DNA of 64,000 bases from Bdellovibrio sp. (GCA_014376435.1 JACMRL010000016.1:62001-126000), one strand, 5' to 3'; positions 45,834 to 55,031 are shown, numbered from the stretch's first letter. Translations and numbers: made by a program. Notes: a model not told the origin generated them from the sequence alone.

Positions 45834-46615
45834 TTTTGAACTACCAAATTGATAGTGGCTAAAAATCCAGGTTTACTTAATTTTCCAGTTACATCTTGCC
45901 GTTCAAGAAGATCCCAATCTTGTGGTGTAGCTGAATCAATCCATGAATTTAAATTTTCTTTAAACGTTTTTGTCCATGGCGCAGGATTTTTTTTCATAAG
46001 CTTTGGCAAGGCCTTTAGAACCGCAAAAGAAACATCGTACAATTGAGTTAAAACGAACCAAATTCCATACAAATCCTTATACTTCTTTACTTTAACAGTT
46101 CTCTTTGTAAATGTTAATCTTTTGTGAAAAACCCCAGCTTCGGGCTTAACAACTAAGATCTTTGCCCCATTTGGTAAACTCAAAGGCAATGCTTCTTTCA
46201 AGCTCATTTCAATATATGAAAGAGCTTGTGCATTTACTCCCGCATCACTAATCACCACCACACCTTCTTGGTTACGTGATTTATTGTCGGTTAAAAATTC
46301 CACTTCGATTTCAACTTCATTAAACTGTTTAATAAAACTCTGAACCGCAGGATTATCTAACGACTTATTTTTAGGCTCATAACCACTAGACATCAATAAC
46401 TCGGATATCTTTTCGTCGCCGACTTTTAAAGGCTTTCTGGGTATAAGATAATCTATGTCGGTCGTACCTACCGCCCCTGAATTGGCTTTAGACAATACAA
46501 GGTCGTACAAAATTAAGGCGACTCCGCCGCCCACAACAAGCTGACCATTCCATCGCTTTAATATAGAGGCTAATTTTTCAACCTGAACAAGTAATTCTGT
46601 GCTATCTAATTGCAT
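45830..46615 (-). CDS. AbiEii-like nucleotidyltransferase (probable toxin)
   Basis: A protein of about 261 residues of the nucleotidyltransferase superfamily. The N-terminal motif LVVGGGVALILYDLV then TTDIDYLIPRK gives the glycine-rich turn and the paired Asp of AbiEii/AbiGii-type enzymes. A later VEFLTDNKS region would hold the third acidic residue. AbiEii proteins modify tRNA 3' ends and act as toxins of type IV systems. The ATG at 46615 lies 14 bases inside the upstream AbiEi-like gene. The downstream gene starts in the ATGA overlap. Moderately sure of the family. Confidence 0.65.
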   Translation of the reverse strand: MQLDSTELLVQVEKLASILKRWNGQLVVGGGVALILYDLVLSKANSGAVGTTDIDYLIPRKPLKVGDEKISELLMSSGYEPKNKSLDNPAVQSFIKQFNEVEIEVEFLTDNKSRNQEGVVVISDAGVNAQALSYIEMSLKEALPLSLPNGAKILVVKPEAGVFHKRLTFTKRTVKVKKYKDLYGIWFVLTQLYDVSFAVLKALPKLMKKNPAPWTKTFKENLNSWIDSATPQDWDLLERQDVTGKLSKPGFLATINLVVQK

Positions 46616-47333
46616 TTTCGATTTCACGCCATGAGCAAATAGATTTAATGTCATCCATTTTTCTAAACAAGGCCTCAGCTTGCTCAATGCCTCTTACCGG
46701 AAAGTGCAAAAGATCTAACACTGTTAAAAATGCATAGGGTTTCATCCAGATCTCTTTTTGAATTTCACTACTAACCCTTTCAATTAAAGCTGAATAATAC
46801 GGTTTTATTAAAAGAACCTCGTACCCACGATCTAATTCTACAAGACTTAATTGATTAGAAATTTTCGCAAGCCTGTCCCAGTTTAAAAGATAATACTCTT
46901 GCGGTCTTAAATTTGTGGTTTTTAAATTAAAATATTCCGCAGAAGCCGTATGCAATGCAGGCACTAAATTAAGCTTTCCTGCGTTTGATTTTCTATCAAA
47001 AAAAGCAAACCCCTTAGTTTTAGTCTTTTTAATTAAATTGTATTCTTTTATCCAATCAATCAAAAGCTTATCTGGATATTTTAAATAAAATTTCTTATTT
47101 GTTCTTAAGCCTTTTGAGGTGATAATTCCAATGTATTCCAACTGCTTAACAACCTTATGGACAAGGCCTATGCTAGTACCCGTAAGCCTACTCAACTCAT
47201 TAATAGAAAATCCATCTTTCTGAATTTGAATGTGATAAGCCAAAAGCCAAAATAAGATCAATGACGATTTATTACTATAAATATCTATTTCGATGTCCGA
47301 ACCCCTAAGGGGTAAAACTGCCATTCTATTCAT
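46602..47333 (-). CDS. AbiEi-like winged-helix antitoxin/regulator
   Basis: A protein of 243 residues. The N-terminal part is a winged helix (FSINELSRLTGTSIGLVHKV, KQLEYIGIITSKG). The later part has the pattern of AbiEi antitoxin C-terminal domains: LRPQEYYLLNWDRL and VLDLLHFPVRGIEQAEALF. AbiEi proteins repress their own operon and neutralise AbiEii. The upstream promoter carries a palindrome (47342-47365). An in-frame ATG three codons in is placed for a leaderless start just after a TATAAT. It is the first gene of a four-gene overlapping operon that runs into a secreted metallopeptidase. Confidence 0.65.
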   Translation of the reverse strand: MNRMAVLPLRGSDIEIDIYSNKSSLILFWLLAYHIQIQKDGFSINELSRLTGTSIGLVHKVVKQLEYIGIITSKGLRTNKKFYLKYPDKLLIDWIKEYNLIKKTKTKGFAFFDRKSNAGKLNLVPALHTASAEYFNLKTTNLRPQEYYLLNWDRLAKISNQLSLVELDRGYEVLLIKPYYSALIERVSSEIQKEIWMKPYAFLTVLDLLHFPVRGIEQAEALFRKMDDIKSICSWREIENAIR

Positions 47334-47341
47334 TATAATAC

Positions 47342-47365
47342 ACTATTCAATATAAAGTGAATAGT
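47342..47365. promoter_or_regulatory. Operator-like palindrome at the AbiE-operon promoter
   Basis: A perfect 8-bp dyad ACTATTCA-N8-TGAATAGT. On the minus strand a TATAAT lies just before the gene start and a TTCACT -35-like hexamer lies 18 bases upstream inside one arm. The palindrome therefore overlaps the -35 region and fits autoregulation by the AbiEi-like protein. Confidence 0.5.
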
Positions 47366-47519
47366 TGTTTTTAGTAAATAGATCGAATGAAACTGCAGCA
47401 GCACATGGTAAACAGTTTCAACACTTTTAGGTCTTATCTAAAGCTTATTCGATTTAATACGGCACCGAAATCGCAAAAAAGTACATGACTGTGGAACTTA
47501 ACTTTTAAAAGGACAATTT

Positions 47520-47993
47520 ATGAAATCTTTTTTTGCGACTGTATTTATCTTGGCGACTCATTTTTCGGCACAGGCCAAACCTCTTACTCGCCAAACTCCC
47601 GAAATAAATGACATCGATGCGGAAACGGAGATCGCATCCAGATTTGTTACGGGCCCAGCTATACTAAAAAAGATATCGGCGACTCAATCATTGGTTATGA
47701 CACGCGAATTCGGCAGAGGTACGTACAATACAGTAACGATTTGGTTAAAAGATGGCGACGGCAAAAATAAAAAGTATTTTTAGCTAGCTCAAGCCGGCCG
47801 CGACACCGACAGTGAAGCACCAGCTTTTTCATTTTTAAAAAATAATTTAATCGTTCGCGGACCATTGGTTATAAATACACCCGGCGAAGATGGATTGTTC
47901 TCTCCAAGTGTTGTTGGAAAATTCAAGACGACCGTGAAAATTCATAGTCTTAGCGGGCAAACCGCGAAAATTGAAAAACAACATTGCGAATAA
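47520..47993 (+). pseudogene. Secreted-protein gene interrupted by an in-frame amber codon
   Basis: The frame starts at ATG 47520 with AAAGGAC six bases upstream. The signal peptide is ATVFILATHFSAQA. The first part is 87 codons long and ends at TAG 47781-47783. Directly after the TAG the same frame stays open for 69 more codons (LAQAGRDTDSEAPAF... to HCE) and ends at TAA 47991-47993. The second part is ordinary protein-like sequence and has a likely beta-strand character. The intact protein would have 157 residues. A single CAG to TAG change would explain the break. Readthrough cannot be excluded. No family recognised. Confidence 0.7.
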
Positions 47994-48064
47994 TGATCAA
48001 CAAAAGAAAAATCGGATCGGCTAGATTTCTTACGAAATAATTCAAGCAATCCGAAATTTCCAAA

Positions 48065-50740
48065 TTACTTCTTCATTAAACTAGCACGGGCCGCCGCAAG
48101 TCTTGCGATTGGCACGCGAAACGGTGAACAACTGACGTAATCAAGATTTACGCGCTCAAAAAACTCGATCGAATCTGGGTCGCCGCCGTGCTCTCCGCAA
48201 ACGCCCACTTTTAAATTACCCTTCGTCTGACGACCTAGATCAACACCTGTTTTAACTAAAGTACCCACACCTAATTGATCGATACTGACGAATGGATCTT
48301 TAGCAAAAATTCCTTGAGAGACATAGCTTCCTAAGAAACGGCCCGAATCATCGCGTGAAAGGCCTAATGTCGTTTGAGTTAAGTCATTGGTACCAAAGCT
48401 AAAGAAATCTGCGTGGTGAGCGATCTCGTGCGCGGTAACCGCGGCGCGAGGAAGTTCGATCATGGTACCTATTTGGTATTCAAACGTAATGCCTTTTTCT
48501 TTTTGAACTTTTTCAACCACTTCGATGGTTTGTGCGCGTAAGATTTCTAATTCTTTCGCCATGCCCACAAGCGGAATCATAATTTCTGGAACTAACTTCA
48601 TTCCTTCTTTAACTAACTGGGCCGCCGCTTCGGCAATCGCGCGCACCTGCATTTGATAAATTTCAGGGTACGTGACGGCTAGTCTGCAACCTCTGTGACC
48701 CAACATCGGATTGAATTCATGTAAGCTTTGGATTTTATTTTTCAAACGATCTTCGTTGTAGTTGATACGTTTGGCTAATTCTTTAATTTCTGAATCCGTG
48801 TGCGGAACAAATTCATGCAACGGCGGATCTAATAAACGAATCGTTACCGGAAAACCTTCCATGATTTTGAAAAGTTGATAAAAGTCATCGCGCTGCATCG
48901 GCAAAAGTTTCGCGAGTGCTTTTTCACGCTCTGGCTTTGTGTCTGCAATAATCATTTCACGAACGGCATCAATACGATCTGCGCCGAAGAACATATGTTC
49001 CGTGCGGCAAAGACCAATCCCTTCCGCACCAAATTCACGCGCGATTTTTGCATCTTTCGGTGAATCTGCGTTCGCGCGCACTTTCATGCGGCGAACTTTA
49101 TCGGCCATCGTCATCAAACGATGAAATGTTCCATCCAGTTTTGGCTCGATCGTTTTCACTTCACCTAAAAATACTTCGCCGGTACTGCCGTCTAAAGTAA
49201 TCAGGTCGCCTTTTTTAATCACGTAACCTTTAGCTTTAAAGGTTTCCGTATTGTAATTTACTTCCACATCTGAACAACCCGCTACGCAACACTTACCCAT
49301 TCCGCGCGCGACCACCGCCGCATGGGAAGTCATTCCACCCCGTGAAGTTAGAATTCCTTGCGCCGCAATCATTCCAGCAATATCTTCCGGAGAAGTTTCT
49401 ACGCGCACTAAAATAACTTTATGACCTTTTTCTTTCATCTCGACGGCATCTTCCGGAGTGAAAACTACCATGCCGCATACTCCGCCGGGTGATGCCGGAA
49501 GCCCGCGCGCAATTTCAGTTTTTTTCGCTTGTGGATCTAAAGTCGGATGTAAAAGTTGATCTAAAGAGGAAGGATCTATTCTTAAGATCGCTTCTTTTTC
49601 GGTAATCATTTTTTCATCGATCATATCACACGCAATTTGTAACGAAGCTTTCGCCGTACGCTTTCCGTTGCGGGTTTGCAGCATCCACAATTTCTTTTTC
49701 TCGATCGTGAATTCGATATCTTGCATATCTTTAAAGTAAGTTTCTAATTTTTGGTAAATCACTTCTAAATCTTGATAGGCCGCTGGCATGATCTCTTTGA
49801 GGAGATGAATCGGTTGCGGAGTTCGAATTCCGGCAACGACGTCTTCACCTTGTGCGTTCACTAAAAATTCTCCGTAGAATTTCTTTTCGCCCGTACTTGG
49901 ATTACGCGTAAACGCAACGCCCGTAGCTGAATCATCGCCTAAGTTTCCAAAGACCATCGATTGAACATTGACGGCCGTGCCCCACTCCGCCGGAATGCTG
50001 TGTAAATCGCGGTAAGTGATCGCGCGCGGAGTATTCCAACTGCGGAATACGGCTGAAACCGCACCCCAAAGTTGCTCGTAAGCATCGTTTGGAAAACTTT
50101 GGCCCGTGATTTGTTTAACCATCTCTTTAAATTTTTTAACTAATTTTTTTAAATCGTCCGTCGTTAGATCGGTATCATTATGAATTCCTTTTTCGGCCTT
50201 CATATCTTCTAAAGTGACCTCTAATAACGAAGAATTCATTCCCATGACTACATCAGAGTACATCTGTATAAAACGACGATACGAATCCCAGGCAAAGCGC
50301 GGATTATTTGATGAAGTTGCTAAGCCTTCAACCGTTTGGTCGTTTAACCCTAAGTTAAGAATGGTATCCATCATTCCCGGCATGGAAGCGCGGGCGCCCG
50401 AACGAACGCTGACTAATAATGGATTTTTCACATCACCAAATTTTTTATCAATTTTAGCTTCTACTTTTTTCAAAGCTTCTAAAACTGCCGGGCGAGACCA
50501 CTCTGGTAACTTTCCGCCCTCGTTCGTAAAGTGCGTACAAATATCCGTCGAGATGGTAAACCCCGGAGGAACCGGTAAACCGATCGCCGTCATCTCGGCA
50601 AGGTTAGAACCTTTTCCGCCTAATATATTCTTCATCGCGGCACTTCCCTCGGTGTCACCCGCCGCGAAGAAGTAAACGAATTTTTTTGGAATTTCTAGCG
50701 TTACGTTTTTAGTTTGAGATTTCGATGTTAAAGTATCCAT
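48065..50740 (-). CDS. ppdK: Pyruvate, phosphate dikinase
   Basis: An 891-residue enzyme that interconverts pyruvate + ATP + Pi and PEP + AMP + PPi. Features: N-terminal nucleotide-binding part (GGKGSNLAEMTAIGLPVPPGF), the swivelling phosphohistidine motif (GGMTSHAAVVARGMGK), and a C-terminal PEP-binding barrel ending with GVCGEHGGDP. Full length for the family. GGGAG is about 11 bases before the ATG. It follows glyS by 12 bases in the same direction. No PPDK regulatory protein is seen beside it. Confidence 0.95.
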   Translation of the reverse strand: MDTLTSKSQTKNVTLEIPKKFVYFFAAGDTEGSAAMKNILGGKGSNLAEMTAIGLPVPPGFTISTDICTHFTNEGGKLPEWSRPAVLEALKKVEAKIDKKFGDVKNPLLVSVRSGARASMPGMMDTILNLGLNDQTVEGLATSSNNPRFAWDSYRRFIQMYSDVVMGMNSSLLEVTLEDMKAEKGIHNDTDLTTDDLKKLVKKFKEMVKQITGQSFPNDAYEQLWGAVSAVFRSWNTPRAITYRDLHSIPAEWGTAVNVQSMVFGNLGDDSATGVAFTRNPSTGEKKFYGEFLVNAQGEDVVAGIRTPQPIHLLKEIMPAAYQDLEVIYQKLETYFKDMQDIEFTIEKKKLWMLQTRNGKRTAKASLQIACDMIDEKMITEKEAILRIDPSSLDQLLHPTLDPQAKKTEIARGLPASPGGVCGMVVFTPEDAVEMKEKGHKVILVRVETSPEDIAGMIAAQGILTSRGGMTSHAAVVARGMGKCCVAGCSDVEVNYNTETFKAKGYVIKKGDLITLDGSTGEVFLGEVKTIEPKLDGTFHRLMTMADKVRRMKVRANADSPKDAKIAREFGAEGIGLCRTEHMFFGADRIDAVREMIIADTKPEREKALAKLLPMQRDDFYQLFKIMEGFPVTIRLLDPPLHEFVPHTDSEIKELAKRINYNEDRLKNKIQSLHEFNPMLGHRGCRLAVTYPEIYQMQVRAIAEAAAQLVKEGMKLVPEIMIPLVGMAKELEILRAQTIEVVEKVQKEKGITFEYQIGTMIELPRAAVTAHEIAHHADFFSFGTNDLTQTTLGLSRDDSGRFLGSYVSQGIFAKDPFVSIDQLGVGTLVKTGVDLGRQTKGNLKVGVCGEHGGDPDSIEFFERVNLDYVSCSPFRVPIARLAAARASLMKK

Positions 50741-50752
50741 AACTTCGGCTCC

Positions 50753-52111
50753 CTAGGTGTTAAAAGTTTTTAAGTGTTGCGCAATATAATTATTTAAAGT
50801 CGCCATTGGTACGCGTTCTTGCGTCATCTTATCGCGATGACGAACTGTAACCGCTTGGTCATTGGCCGTTTCAAAATCAACCGTTACACAAAACGGAGTT
50901 CCGATTTCATCTTGACGACGGTAACGTTTACCAATCGAAGCTGTTTCATCGTAAGCCACGTCAAAGTCTTCAGAAAGCTGATCACGAAGTTTCATCGCCG
51001 GACCCGTTAATTCTTCTTTTTTCGATAGTGGTAAAACACATACTTTAAATGGCGCAATATCCGGGTGTAGACCAAGAACTACGCGCACGTCTTCTGAAGT
51101 TTTTCCGGTCTCGTCCGTTTCCGTGGTTACCTCTTCACGGTAGGCATCACACATAAATGCTAAAAATAAACGGTCACAACCCACCGCTGTTTCGATGACG
51201 AATGGAATAAATTTTTCTTTATTCGCTTCATCAAAATATTCTAAGTTTTTGCCAGAGAATTTTGAATGCTGAGTTAAATCAAAATCAGCGCGGTTATGAA
51301 TACCCTCTAATTCAGAAAACCCCATTGGAAAATTATATTCTACGTCAACCGCCGCGCGGGCATAGTGGGCTAATTTATCGTGATCTTTAAATTTTAAATT
51401 TTCTTTTTTGATTCCGTATTTTAAATAAAAGTTAAGACGGCGTTCTTTCCACTCTAAGAAAAATTTTTCGTCTGTTCCTGGTTTTACGAAATACTGCATT
51501 TCCATCTGTTCAAATTCACGCGTACGGAAAATAAAATTCCCCGGAGTGATCTCATTACGGAAAGATTTACCGATGGCCGCGATTCCGAACGGAATTTTGT
51601 AGCGTGAGCTTTGTTGGCAGTTTTGGAAGTTTACGAAGTGACCTTGCGCCGTTTCTGGACGTAGGTACACCACGGACGCCGAATCTTCTAACGGACCCAT
51701 CGTCGTTTTAAACATTAAATTAAAATTTCTCTCTTCCGAAAGATTTTTGCTACCGCAGCTGGGACACTGTTTTTTGGTTAAGTAAGATTCAGTGTTGTCG
51801 GCACGAAAGCGTGTTTTACAATCTTTGCAATCGACTAATGGATCTGAGAAACCATCGACGTGACCTGAAGCTTTCCAAACGGTAGGATGCATTAAGATCG
51901 CGGCATCTAAGCCCACGATGTCTGCTCTGCGGGTCATGGCATTCCACCACGCGCGCTTCACGTTCATTTTCATGATTGAACCCAGGGGGCCGTAATCCCA
52001 ACAACTTCCTAATCCGCCGTAAATTTCTGAACTTTGAAAAACAAAACCGCGTCGCTTAGAAAGACTGACTAGAGTATTAAGATCCTTTAGTGGTCGGATT
52101 TGAACAGACAT
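50753..52111 (-). CDS. glyS: Glycyl-tRNA synthetase, dimeric class II
   Basis: A protein of 452 residues that charges tRNA-Gly; the single-chain (alpha2) type. Motifs: [27 protein letters not shown] at the start (class II), a four-Cys zinc site (DCKDC and CPSCG), [14 protein letters not shown] (motif 2 region), [21 protein letters not shown], and the anticodon-binding domain at the C-terminus. ATG 52111 has GGGGGC about 6 bases upstream. A frame extension to 52138 has no ribosome site. No T-box leader is seen. It is the first gene of glyS-ppdK. Confidence 0.94.
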   Translation of the reverse strand: MSVQIRPLKDLNTLVSLSKRRGFVFQSSEIYGGLGSCWDYGPLGSIMKMNVKRAWWNAMTRRADIVGLDAAILMHPTVWKASGHVDGFSDPLVDCKDCKTRFRADNTESYLTKKQCPSCGSKNLSEERNFNLMFKTTMGPLEDSASVVYLRPETAQGHFVNFQNCQQSSRYKIPFGIAAIGKSFRNEITPGNFIFRTREFEQMEMQYFVKPGTDEKFFLEWKERRLNFYLKYGIKKENLKFKDHDKLAHYARAAVDVEYNFPMGFSELEGIHNRADFDLTQHSKFSGKNLEYFDEANKEKFIPFVIETAVGCDRLFLAFMCDAYREEVTTETDETGKTSEDVRVVLGLHPDIAPFKVCVLPLSKKEELTGPAMKLRDQLSEDFDVAYDETASIGKRYRRQDEIGTPFCVTVDFETANDQAVTVRHRDKMTQERVPMATLNNYIAQHLKTFNT

Positions 52112-52328
52112 GCAAAAGCCCCCATTTGTCGCAGACAAAACTTAATTGTGTAGCAGACAAAAACTTAGCATTTCTAAAGGCTTAACGGCAAAATCGATTT
52201 ATATGGCGGATAGAGTCAAATGAGAGTCTATCAAAGAACTGCACGACATCTCAACAGCAGAGGGAAAAGTTAGAGTTAATCGCCAACTTATCATGGGTTT
52301 TTTAGCGAATTTTTACTAGGAAAGCAGA

Positions 52329-52754
52329 CTATTTTTCTAAAGTAACATCGTGGCAAGTTAAAGCGGCCGTCATTCTACCGGACTCGGTCACTACGCCTAA
52401 GAAAGTTTGACCACCATCGTCGGCGATATTTAAACCGAAATTTAAATCAAGTGCCGTAGAAGAAAACGTAATATCGTGAGTTCCCGTAGCTGTTTGTGTG
52501 ATTGTATTTTCAATTAATGAAAGATCTTTTAGTTCTGCAGCTTTCGTAGTTTTTAAACCTGAAGTTACATATAATTTTGTGAAATTATGTTTTTTTGTTT
52601 CTAAAATTTGATGCACGACTAAATCAGAATCTTGCGCGTTGCTTGGAACGCAGTGAACAAATTGGTAAGCACGCACTTTTTTTAAATTAATTTGCACTTC
52701 CGACGCCTGCGAAAATGAACCTAGTAAAATTAAAACCAGTGATAATGTATTCAT
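52329..52754 (-). CDS. Secreted protein of unknown function
   Basis: A 141-residue protein with a signal peptide (TLSLVLILLGSFSQA). GAGGAG lies 7 bases before the ATG. The mature part has two Cys (VHCVPSN near 33 and LTCHDV near the end), enough for one disulfide, and a beta-rich pattern. No family recognised. It stands apart from its neighbours. Confidence 0.7.
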   Translation of the reverse strand: MNTLSLVLILLGSFSQASEVQINLKKVRAYQFVHCVPSNAQDSDLVVHQILETKKHNFTKLYVTSGLKTTKAAELKDLSLIENTITQTATGTHDITFSSTALDLNFGLNIADDGGQTFLGVVTESGRMTAALTCHDVTLEK

Positions 52755-52834
52755 GCGATTCTCCTCGTGATGGGGTAACTTACGCTATTTAAATGCGAAT
52801 CCATAGATGTCAGGATTTTAGACAGTAAGATTTA

Positions 52835-53359
52835 CTACGACCGGTCGCGGCGGCGCTTCAGAATGGCCTGGTACGCGGATTCAAAAAAATCAAAGGTGCT
52901 AGCGTCAGAAGTTTTAATTAAGTGCTGGTACATTTTTGTCACCGTGGTTAATGGCGCATTCACGGGTACGCCGATGGCTTCGTAAGCTTCCCAGTCGTGA
53001 CCGTTAAACGCGAAGTAAACTTTCAAGTTGCGGCTTTGCATTGGAATTACTTCTAAAACAATTTCTGGTTTTGCCTCAGTCTCTTTAATTTCCGGCTCAA
53101 GCACGGTCATCTTTGGTTCCAAAACTTTCGCTGTAAACGGAATCACATCGGCATTTTCTTTTTTTCTTTCCGCAATAATGGGCTCGGCCGAAAGATCATC
53201 TTTCATTTTCAGGCGCACCGGTTGCTTGGCTTTTGATCTGCCAAAAACGAAGTACAGCACTATGAAGGTGCCGAAAAAGAGATTAAGATACAAAAGCTGT
53301 TGGCTATTCACGATAAATTCATTATGAAAAGAACTAGTCACTTTGTAAAGAGGACTCAC
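52835..53359 (-). CDS. Membrane-anchored protein with DnaJ-like C-terminal helix pair
   Basis: A protein of up to 174 residues: a hydrophobic segment near residues 24-40, a linker rich in Glu, Lys and Val, then a C-terminal part (WEAYEAIGVPVNAPLTTV then YQHLI and FFESAYQAILKRR) with the helix pattern of a J-domain but without HPD. It therefore should not stimulate DnaK in the usual way. The start is a GTG with no clear ribosome site; an in-frame GTG near residue 17 is an alternative. It is divergent from the Mrp gene with only 32 bases between. Confidence 0.5.
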   Translation of the reverse strand: MSPLYKVTSSFHNEFIVNSQQLLYLNLFFGTFIVLYFVFGRSKAKQPVRLKMKDDLSAEPIIAERKKENADVIPFTAKVLEPKMTVLEPEIKETEAKPEIVLEVIPMQSRNLKVYFAFNGHDWEAYEAIGVPVNAPLTTVTKMYQHLIKTSDASTFDFFESAYQAILKRRRDRS

Positions 53360-53391
53360 AAATTAAAATAGACAGCTAAATGAGGTAATTC

Positions 53392-54177
53392 ATGGCAACT
53401 AACCCTTTTGACCAACAACAAGCCATCCCGGGCGTAAAAAAAATCATCGCAGTCGCTTCCGGCAAGGGTGGCGTCGGTAAAAGCACCGTCGCTACGAACT
53501 TAGCACTCGCTCTTCGTGAATATGGAAAGGTTGGTTTACTAGACGCCGACATCTATGGCCCCAGCCTTCCACGTATGATGGGCGCCTTAAACCAAAAACC
53601 AACGGTTTCTGAAGGTAATAAAATTACTCCGGTTTCACGTTACGGTATTAAAATCATGAGCATTGGCTTTTTAGTCGAAGAAGGTTCAGCCGTGGTTTGG
53701 CGTGGGCCGATGTTATTTAAAGCGATGGATCAATTCTTTAGAGACGTGCAGTGGGGAGAACTTGATTATTTAGTGATCGATCTTCCACCGGGCACGGGTG
53801 ATGTACAACTTTCTCTCGTACAAAAAGTTCCGGTGAATTTTGCCGTGATCGTGACGACTCCACAAAATATTGCCTTAATCGATGCAAAAAAAGCGATCGA
53901 TATGTTCGAACGCACCGGAGTTAAAATTGGCGGCGTGATTGAAAACATGTCGTACATGTTAAATCCCGTGAACGGTGAAAAAATTCAATTATTTCCTCGC
54001 GGCGAAATCGCTTCTTACTTAGAATCAAAAAAAATTCCGCAATTAGGAGTGATTCCATTTAATACTTCGATTTCATTGGGCTCTGAAGCCGGCATTCCGA
54101 TTGTGGAAAGTCATTCTACAAGTATGGAAGCAAAATCTTTCAGCGAGATCGCAAAAAAACTAACTTTTCTATCTTAA
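53392..54177 (+). CDS. Mrp/NBP35-family P-loop ATPase lacking the CxxC motif
   Basis: A 261-residue protein with the deviant Walker A (ASGKGGVGKSTVATNLALAL), LLDADIYGPSLPRMMG, VVWRGPMLFKAMDQF, YLVIDLPPGTGDVQLSL and TTPQNIALIDAKKAI. This is the ApbC/Mrp Fe-S carrier core. The usual C-terminal ENMSYF-CPxCG is ENMSYMLNPVNG, so the two cluster-bridging Cys are gone. The N-terminal MIP18 domain is also missing. It may bind ATP but not carry an Fe-S cluster in the usual way. GAGG lies 6 bases before the ATG. Confidence 0.88.
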   Translation: MATNPFDQQQAIPGVKKIIAVASGKGGVGKSTVATNLALALREYGKVGLLDADIYGPSLPRMMGALNQKPTVSEGNKITPVSRYGIKIMSIGFLVEEGSAVVWRGPMLFKAMDQFFRDVQWGELDYLVIDLPPGTGDVQLSLVQKVPVNFAVIVTTPQNIALIDAKKAIDMFERTGVKIGGVIENMSYMLNPVNGEKIQLFPRGEIASYLESKKIPQLGVIPFNTSISLGSEAGIPIVESHSTSMEAKSFSEIAKKLTFLS

Positions 54178-54309
54178 GAAAAATTTTATGCTTAAATTTT
54201 CGTAGTATCGTTTTGGCCATTTCAAAGTTGGCAGGCCCTTTGCTTCGAGGTTTTGTACGGTGACATTAAGTCGCCGCACACAAGGGAACAATTCTCAGGG
54301 GGAATTTCG

Positions 54310-54903
54310 ATGAAAGCATTAATCACATTAGCGGCTCTCGTTTTATCTTTATCGGCGGAAGCACAAATTCGTTTAGGTTATGCGGATGCACGCGGAACTG
54401 GATGTCCAGGAGGCACAACTTCAGTAACGTTAACCCCAGATCAAAGTATTTTATCAATTTTATTTGATAGCTTTGTTGCGCAAGCGCCAACTTCTTTAGG
54501 TGCTAACTTTGATCGTAAAAATTGTAATATTCGTATCCCTGTATCAGTCGGTCCTGGTTACCAAGTGGCTTTGATCGCTTTTGATTACACAGGTTTTGCG
54601 GCGATTCCAAACGGTGGACGCGGTCAATTCGAAGCGCGTTACTCTTATGTTGGCCAACAACGCCCAGCTATTTTTAGAAAAACATTCTTAGGTGGAGTAA
54701 GTAATTACAGCGTAAAGAATGAGTTAATCTCAACAACCGTTGACTGGTCTCCTTGTAGCTCTGGATCTGATTTAATGTTAACAGTTGATGCTAACATTTT
54801 AGCGATGACAAATGCGCGTCGTGAAGCGGCTCAACTTTCGGTTGATGCGGTCGACGTATCAGCGGGTCTATTATACAAGGTTCAATTAAGACGTTGCCGA
54901 TAG
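54310..54903 (+). CDS. DUF4360-like secreted protein
   Basis: A protein of 197 residues with a signal peptide (ALITLAALVLSLSAEA). The mature part begins with GTGCPGGTTSVTLTPDQSILSILFDSF, then a second Cys in RKNCNIRIPVSVGPGYQVAL and more Cys near the end. This is the pattern of the DUF4360 beta-sandwich family. GGGGGG lies about 9 bases before the ATG at 54310; an open extension to 54253 has no support. A terminator and then a paralogue follow. Function unknown. Confidence 0.75.
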   Translation: MKALITLAALVLSLSAEAQIRLGYADARGTGCPGGTTSVTLTPDQSILSILFDSFVAQAPTSLGANFDRKNCNIRIPVSVGPGYQVALIAFDYTGFAAIPNGGRGQFEARYSYVGQQRPAIFRKTFLGGVSNYSVKNELISTTVDWSPCSSGSDLMLTVDANILAMTNARREAAQLSVDAVDVSAGLLYKVQLRRCR

Positions 54904-54934
54904 TTTTCAATAGATAATTTTAGATTGAAATTTC

Positions 54935-54965
54935 AAAGCCCCGCCAAAAGCGGGGCTTTTTTTTT
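54935..54965 (+). terminator. Intrinsic terminator
   Basis: A 10-bp GC-rich stem (AAAGCCCCGC/GCGGGGCTTT) with loop CAAAA, followed by nine T. It ends the first DUF4360-like gene and separates it from its paralogue. Confidence 0.93.
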
Positions 54966-55031
54966 AACAAGAGCCAATCTGACTCTTTATATTATGGCAT
55001 ATCCGTTGCTAAAAGGATTACCGGGGGATTT

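Noticed and set aside
52112-52328. T-box leader or glycine riboswitch ahead of glyS
   Set aside because: No T-box sequence, antiterminator or glycine-riboswitch pattern is visible in the upstream region.
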